From Phanerodontia chrysosporium (Eukaryota > Basidiomycota > Agaricomycetes > Polyporales > Phanerochaetaceae), in assembly GCA_001910725.1 (NCBI GenBank), contig MJGA01000011.1, positions 186,001-250,000 on the forward strand: 64,000 nt of DNA, written 5' to 3'. Within the stretch, counting starts at the first letter, position 1. Each line of letters opens with the position of its first letter. This document shows positions 53,337 to 64,000 of the stretch, piece after piece. Both the position numbers and the translations under genes were made by a program. Below the pieces are notes generated by a model, which was given only the letters and a program-made list of their open reading frames with translations, did not search any database and was not told the origin of the DNA.

Positions 53337-53974
53337 TATAACATAGAACATACCTGTATACTAGCACCAATCCGAGGTCACAAACGACTAACCAGTTGTG
53401 AGACGCAAGCCATTGTCTGCTCCTTTCACACAGCCCGCAAGCAATATACCAGTGAACACATTTATTCGACTCTCCCTACTGACAAGAGTAGTACTGGTAA
53501 ACAGAAGACGGAGTGTACGAACCACCGGCTATGCCTTGCCCGCAGAAAACGCAAACAAAGCGCGACACGAGGTCAAGCACTAAGATATCCGAGTTACTCT
53601 CCGCCCTGTAATGGCACAGACCAGCCGTAGTGTCGAAAGAGATCGAGAGGCAAGGTCTGCAATTTGACGAAAGGTGCGTTGAGAGGACAAGAGCCAGCGT
53701 GACAAATGGTCTTATATTCGGAGGGTCACGTGAGTATTTCCACATTAGGCGAGTCAGTTCCCATGCGCCAAATCTCGACCCTTGCTTGGCGCTCGCAATC
53801 CGCCCGCAAACAAACGACTCAGCGGATAGTTATACGACGTTTGGATAATCTACATGCATGCGTTATGAGGAGAGCTAGACAGGATATGTGTACCGCTGAT
53901 GACTATCGAGAGCAAAGAATCAAGACACAGAGAGACCCGGCTTCAGACCGTGCACAAGGAAGCGCACCAACACC
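53337..53974. other. Convergent intergenic region, amidohydrolase / RPB1
   Basis: 638 bp holding two 3' ends. No gene or repeat is supported. Confidence 0.35.
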
Positions 53975-60254
<6,280 letters not shown>

Positions 60255-60845
60255 AGCGGAGAAGTGGCGAGGGAGGGTTGAATGGGGTCGGTGAGAAAAA
60301 CGAGATTTGCACTAGTCTCAGTACGTGAAATTATGGTAGAAAGAGTCCAATATCTAGTGAAGGGGTCGCCCAGCAAGAATGCAACACGAGTCCGGTGCCG
60401 GAGGTCGTTCAAGAGCAGTTTTTTGAGAGCTTTTGTTGCTGCCACGCAAGCTGAGTAATCCGCGTCGAAACGGGAGAGAGTACCCCAGGTATCGAGGTTA
60501 ACGTCGACAAGCCTAACGAGAAGTCTGCGACGTCGGCCTAGCGGGAAGAGACAGAAGAGACGGACGACGGCGGCGACGGTGTCGACGGCGTCGAAGTGGT
60601 TGATGAACAAGTCACGTCAACGGCCCCGACACCAGTGTCACGCTCTCGGGGTCCATTCTAGCGGAGCTTAGAATTGTGGCGTAACGATGGTCCAGCACGC
60701 GCCCACTTTCGTGCGGAGAAATGACTAATGAGTCACCGCGCAGTCGCTTGCTGCGACTGTGGCGTCTAGGCGCGTAAGCCGTCACGGAAGCGTCACGTCC
60801 ACCTCTCTCCGCATCGTCGACGACGGCGAGACTCGTTCCTCGGCC
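60255..60845. promoter_or_regulatory. Divergent promoter region, RPB1 / VPS27
   Basis: 591 bp between divergent start codons. The VPS27 frame is open upstream to about 60759 but without an ATG. No clear TATA box. Confidence 0.4.
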
Positions 60846-63193
60846 ATGTCTTCCTACATTAGCTCGCTGCTCTGGGGAGCTTCACAGCTCGATGATGCCG
60901 TCGGTGCGTCTTACCTCGTTGCGTCTAAGCGTCGTCTTACCGTCAGCGCAGACAAGGCGACATCCGAGTTATTGCCCTCAGGTTCAGAGGATATCGCACT
61001 CAACCTCGAAATATCCGACCAGATTCGGTCCAAGTCAGTTTCAGCCAAGGATGCGATGCGGGCATTGAAACGACGGCTGAATCACAAGAATCCCAATGTG
61101 CAGTTACTCGCTCTTGGTGTACGTGTTCTTGACCCTCGGATAGTTCGTATACTAATCTCAAGACTTATAGCTCACAGATACATGTGTGAAGAACGGAGGC
61201 GACCCATTCCTTGTTGAGATTGCCTCTCGTGAATTCATGGACAACCTTGTCTCGATTCTGAAGATGCCTGCTTTGAACCATGATGTCAAGAATAAGATCT
61301 TACGACTCATCCAGAACTGGGCTACGGCGTTCGAGGGGAGGACGAATCTCAGCTACGTGGGGGAAGTATACAAAGCTCTTCAGCACGAAGGTACGTTGCA
61401 CCTCTACCGCTGTCCAGCTGCCACTGATGAGGAACAGGCTTCAACTTCCCACCACGGGACCCGGCCTTGACTAGCTCGGCGATGGTCGACACTCAGACTG
61501 CACCTGAATGGATCGATTCGGACGTTTGCCTGCGGTGTCGGACACCATTCACCTTCACCAACCGAAAGCATCATTGTCGCAACTGCGGGCAGGTTTTCGA
61601 CCAGGCCTGCTCATCGAGGACCATGGCACTGCCTCACTTCGGTATTGCGCAAGAGGTCCGAGTATGTGATGGCTGTCACGCTAAATTGACTAAGAAGCAC
61701 AAGTAAGTCGCCCTTTCATCAGCTTCATGTGCTGCGGAGTCATGGGTCACGCAGAAGTCACCGTGCATCACAAAGCGTCTCTACGACCAGACATCGCTCT
61801 GCCAGGGACCTCTACGATGCTGAGCTGCAGCGTGCCATTCAGTTGTCGCTAGAGGAGGTCGGTGGTTCGGGCTCAAAACGTCCTGGGTATGTTCCATCCG
61901 CCTCGTCATGGCAAACTTCGGAGCCGCCTATCGTGGATCGCAGCTCGTATCCCGGCGCGACAGGTCAATCTCATGTCGACGACGAAGATGACCCAGAACT
62001 ACGTGCTGCTATTGAAGCGAGCCTTCGCGAAGCCAACGCGCCAAAACCCAGTGCCCCACTCAGTATCGAGACTCCACGGGTCGAGCACACAGGATTCAAT
62101 TACAGTTCGGCATCAGGCTACGCTCAGTCGTACCCACCGCACTCTGCCACGCCGAAGCCGACGGTGCCTGCCCTACCAAACTACGACCTCGAACCGCTCG
62201 AAGAGGACGCGATCCTGACCTTCAGCCAGACCGTGGAGCAGTTGCAGCAGCAGGGCGGTAGAGATCTATCGAAGTACCCTGCAGTAACAGAACTGTATGA
62301 CAAGGCGAACGCGCTCCGACCGAAGCTAGCTATGAGCCTTACTGATACAGGGCGGAAAGAACGTGAGTTATCGTATGACTTCTTCGTGTATTGTCGCTCA
62401 CTAGGGGTCTGTAGAACTCCTGGGCGAGATGCACGAGAAACTTTCAGAGGCGGTCAAGCTGTATGATAAGCTTCTTACCGCGCAGGTCACACATCCACCA
62501 TGGAGGGCTGCGAGTACCCAGCCAACTGCATCGCCGTACTCTCCACAGTACCAAGCTCAGACATCATATGGCCAGTGGTCCATTCCCTCGCAACCTACCC
62601 CATCATCGCCTCAGATGCAGTCAACACAGCCCTCGTGGCAGCCGAATGGTATGGCTGCTGGACAGTCTACAGCCCTGGCTCCCCCTCAGCAGGTTGCGCC
62701 TTCGGAGTACGCTCCATACGGTCAGCAGTCGCAATCGTATGGTGTGACTTCCCCACCGCCGCCCGTGTCAATCCCGCAGTACCAAGGATACACACCTCAG
62801 GCAGAGGCCCCTCCCGCGACACCTGCTCCTGGTCCAGTGCAATCACCAATACCCGCTCAACAACAGTATCAAGTCGTTCCTCCGTCGCACTCGTTCACGT
62901 CTTCCGCACCCGCTCCCGCTGTGCCCCCTCCTTCGCAATCCCCGTTGGCCCGTCACAACACCGTTTCAAACTACCACCCCTCGCAGCAGGCAAATCCGCA
63001 AGCATACTATCTGTCTCGGGCAAAGACTGTGTCTCATGTGCCGCAGCAGCCACAGCAGTCGCAACAAACTGCGGTCACGCAGCCGCTGCCCAATTTCCCC
63101 AATGCACCTACGGCCCCTCCGCAGGGGTACCAGCCTTACTCTTCACCTGCACCTGTAGAACCGGAAAGAGAGGCATTGCTGATTGATCTCTAG
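60846..63193 (+). CDS. VPS27: ESCRT-0 subunit VPS27 (Hrs)
   Basis: Binds ubiquitinated cargo and PI3P on endosomes and starts sorting into multivesicular bodies, with HSE1. VHS domain at about residues 9-145 ([38 protein letters not shown]), FYVE zinc finger with the signature RKHHCRNCG ([23 protein letters not shown]), two ubiquitin-interacting motifs ([11 protein letters not shown] and [16 protein letters not shown]), a GAT-like helical part ([15 protein letters not shown]), and a long Pro/Gln/Ser/Tyr-rich tail ending in EREALLIDL, a clathrin-box-like end. Exons 60846-60903, 60952-61118, 61171-61390, 61438-61702, 61755-62362, 62415-63193; in frame, 698 residues. Confidence 0.96.
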
Positions 63194-63415
63194 GATGTAA
63201 AGTAATTGTATGACTGTACTTTCGTACCGTACTGGAACTTGGATGATTAGTTTCGAGATATTGCTTCCCGTTGCTGCTACTTACCGTGGGAACTGGCGGG
63301 GTAAGTCCGGAGTTGTTACCCCGCGGGCGTCTGTGGTGTCCTGCGCAACACGGTCCGCAAGCGCAGTGTAGTCTAAACTTCGACCTTCGTCACCTCCTTC
63401 AGCCCGCCGACAAAG

Positions 63416-64000
63416 ATGGCTGCTCCCGCGACAGGGCCGCCGACAATGGAGGAGGGAAAACTGCTCAGCGAGTCCTTGAGCACCGTCAAGATCCAGGTGC
63501 AGCAGATGCGCCGGTATCTGGTACGCCATCCACTTGCTGTAGACTCTCCGGAGATGGTCGCGTTAACCCCAGCACTTCCAGGAACTTGACCAGCTCATGG
63601 ATGCACTGAAGTCCGCCAGCTTGATGCTCGCAGAACTCCGAACCTCGTCACTGTCACCGAAACAGTACTACGAGCTGTGTACGTACTCTTCCTGGTCGCG
63701 TTATCGACTCACGTTGACTGTGACGCAGACATGGCTGTATTTGATGCCCTCCGTCACTTATCCAACTATTTATATGAGGCGCATACTCAAGGCCGCCACC
63801 ACCTCGCCGACCTCTACGAGCTTGTACAATATGCCGGCAACATTGTCCCGCGATTGTACCTTATGATCACCGTCGGCTCTGTGTACATGTCCATCCCAGA
63901 CGCGCCCGTGAAGGAGATCATGAAGGACATGATGGAGATGTCGCGCGGCGTGCTGCACCCCATACGCGGCCTCTTCCTACGTCATTATCTTAGCGGCCAG
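63416..64000 (+). CDS. VPS35: Retromer subunit VPS35 (3' part outside window)
   Basis: Alpha-solenoid core of the retromer, which returns cargo from endosomes to the Golgi. Start [20 protein letters not shown]; exons 63416-63520, 63582-63678, 63729 to the window edge. Family-typical stretches: [73 protein letters not shown], and [11 protein letters not shown], the conserved VPS26-binding PRLYLM/GLFLRNYL region. Only about the first 155 residues are present. Confidence 0.95.

Overview
The window is nuclear DNA of a filamentous basidiomycete, most probably an Agaricomycete (wood-decay or litter type). Coding regions are GC-rich. Genes are cut by many 45-70 bp GT-AG introns, and very small exons occur. 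The gene content fits: fungal-type GCN20, YTM1, Vps27, RPB1, a secreted GH28 rhamnogalacturonase with a fungal CBM1, and chromodomain Ty3/gypsy elements. The exon models given for GCN20, TOP2, mL38, YTM1, PUT1, VPS27 and the rhamnogalacturonase were built by hand and keep a continuous reading frame.

Layout. 1-18 kb is a compact gene block: GCN20-type ABCF ATPase (5' end missing), DNA topoisomerase II, mitochondrial ribosomal protein mL38, a class I O-methyltransferase with two apparent 1-nt losses, a GH28-CBM1 rhamnogalacturonase, an F-box protein with one apparent 1-nt loss, and the ribosome-biogenesis WD40 protein YTM1. 18-42 kb is an accessory region. It holds three paralogues of an unrecognised gene family (about 19.5, 22.5 and 41.2 kb) and a 15.5 kb nest of two complete Ty3/gypsy LTR retrotransposons. 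The outer element is 23,426-38,948; the inner one, 29,538-37,322, sits inside the outer integrase. A 1.3 kb fold-back DNA transposon (39,524-40,837) follows. 42.6-64 kb is again a gene block: a medium-chain dehydrogenase broken by an 831 bp TA-flanked MITE, MSH4 (meiosis), proline dehydrogenase, a metal-dependent amidohydrolase, RPB1 (largest Pol II subunit, reverse strand), VPS27 (ESCRT-0) and the 5' part of VPS35 (retromer).

The most unusual material is in the retrotransposon nest. Both elements carry, 2 nt downstream of the 5' LTR, a 10-11 nt stretch complementary to an LTR segment that begins 33-34 nt after the TATA box. This is the arrangement expected for Tf1-type RNA self-priming. The outer element has a correctly phased GGGTTTT slippery heptamer just before the gag stop, followed by a possible pseudoknot. 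The inner element carries an antisense, intron-containing gene for a coiled-coil/Zn(II)2Cys6/acidic-tail protein. The outer LTRs look identical, while the inner LTRs, which should be younger, differ at four clustered sites.

The housekeeping genes (GCN20, TOP2, mL38, YTM1, MSH4, PUT1, RPB1, VPS27, VPS35) show no frame defects. The accessory genes carry several single-base losses or transposon insertions, which points to decay of dispensable genes more than to random sequence error, although homopolymer error cannot be excluded from the sequence alone.
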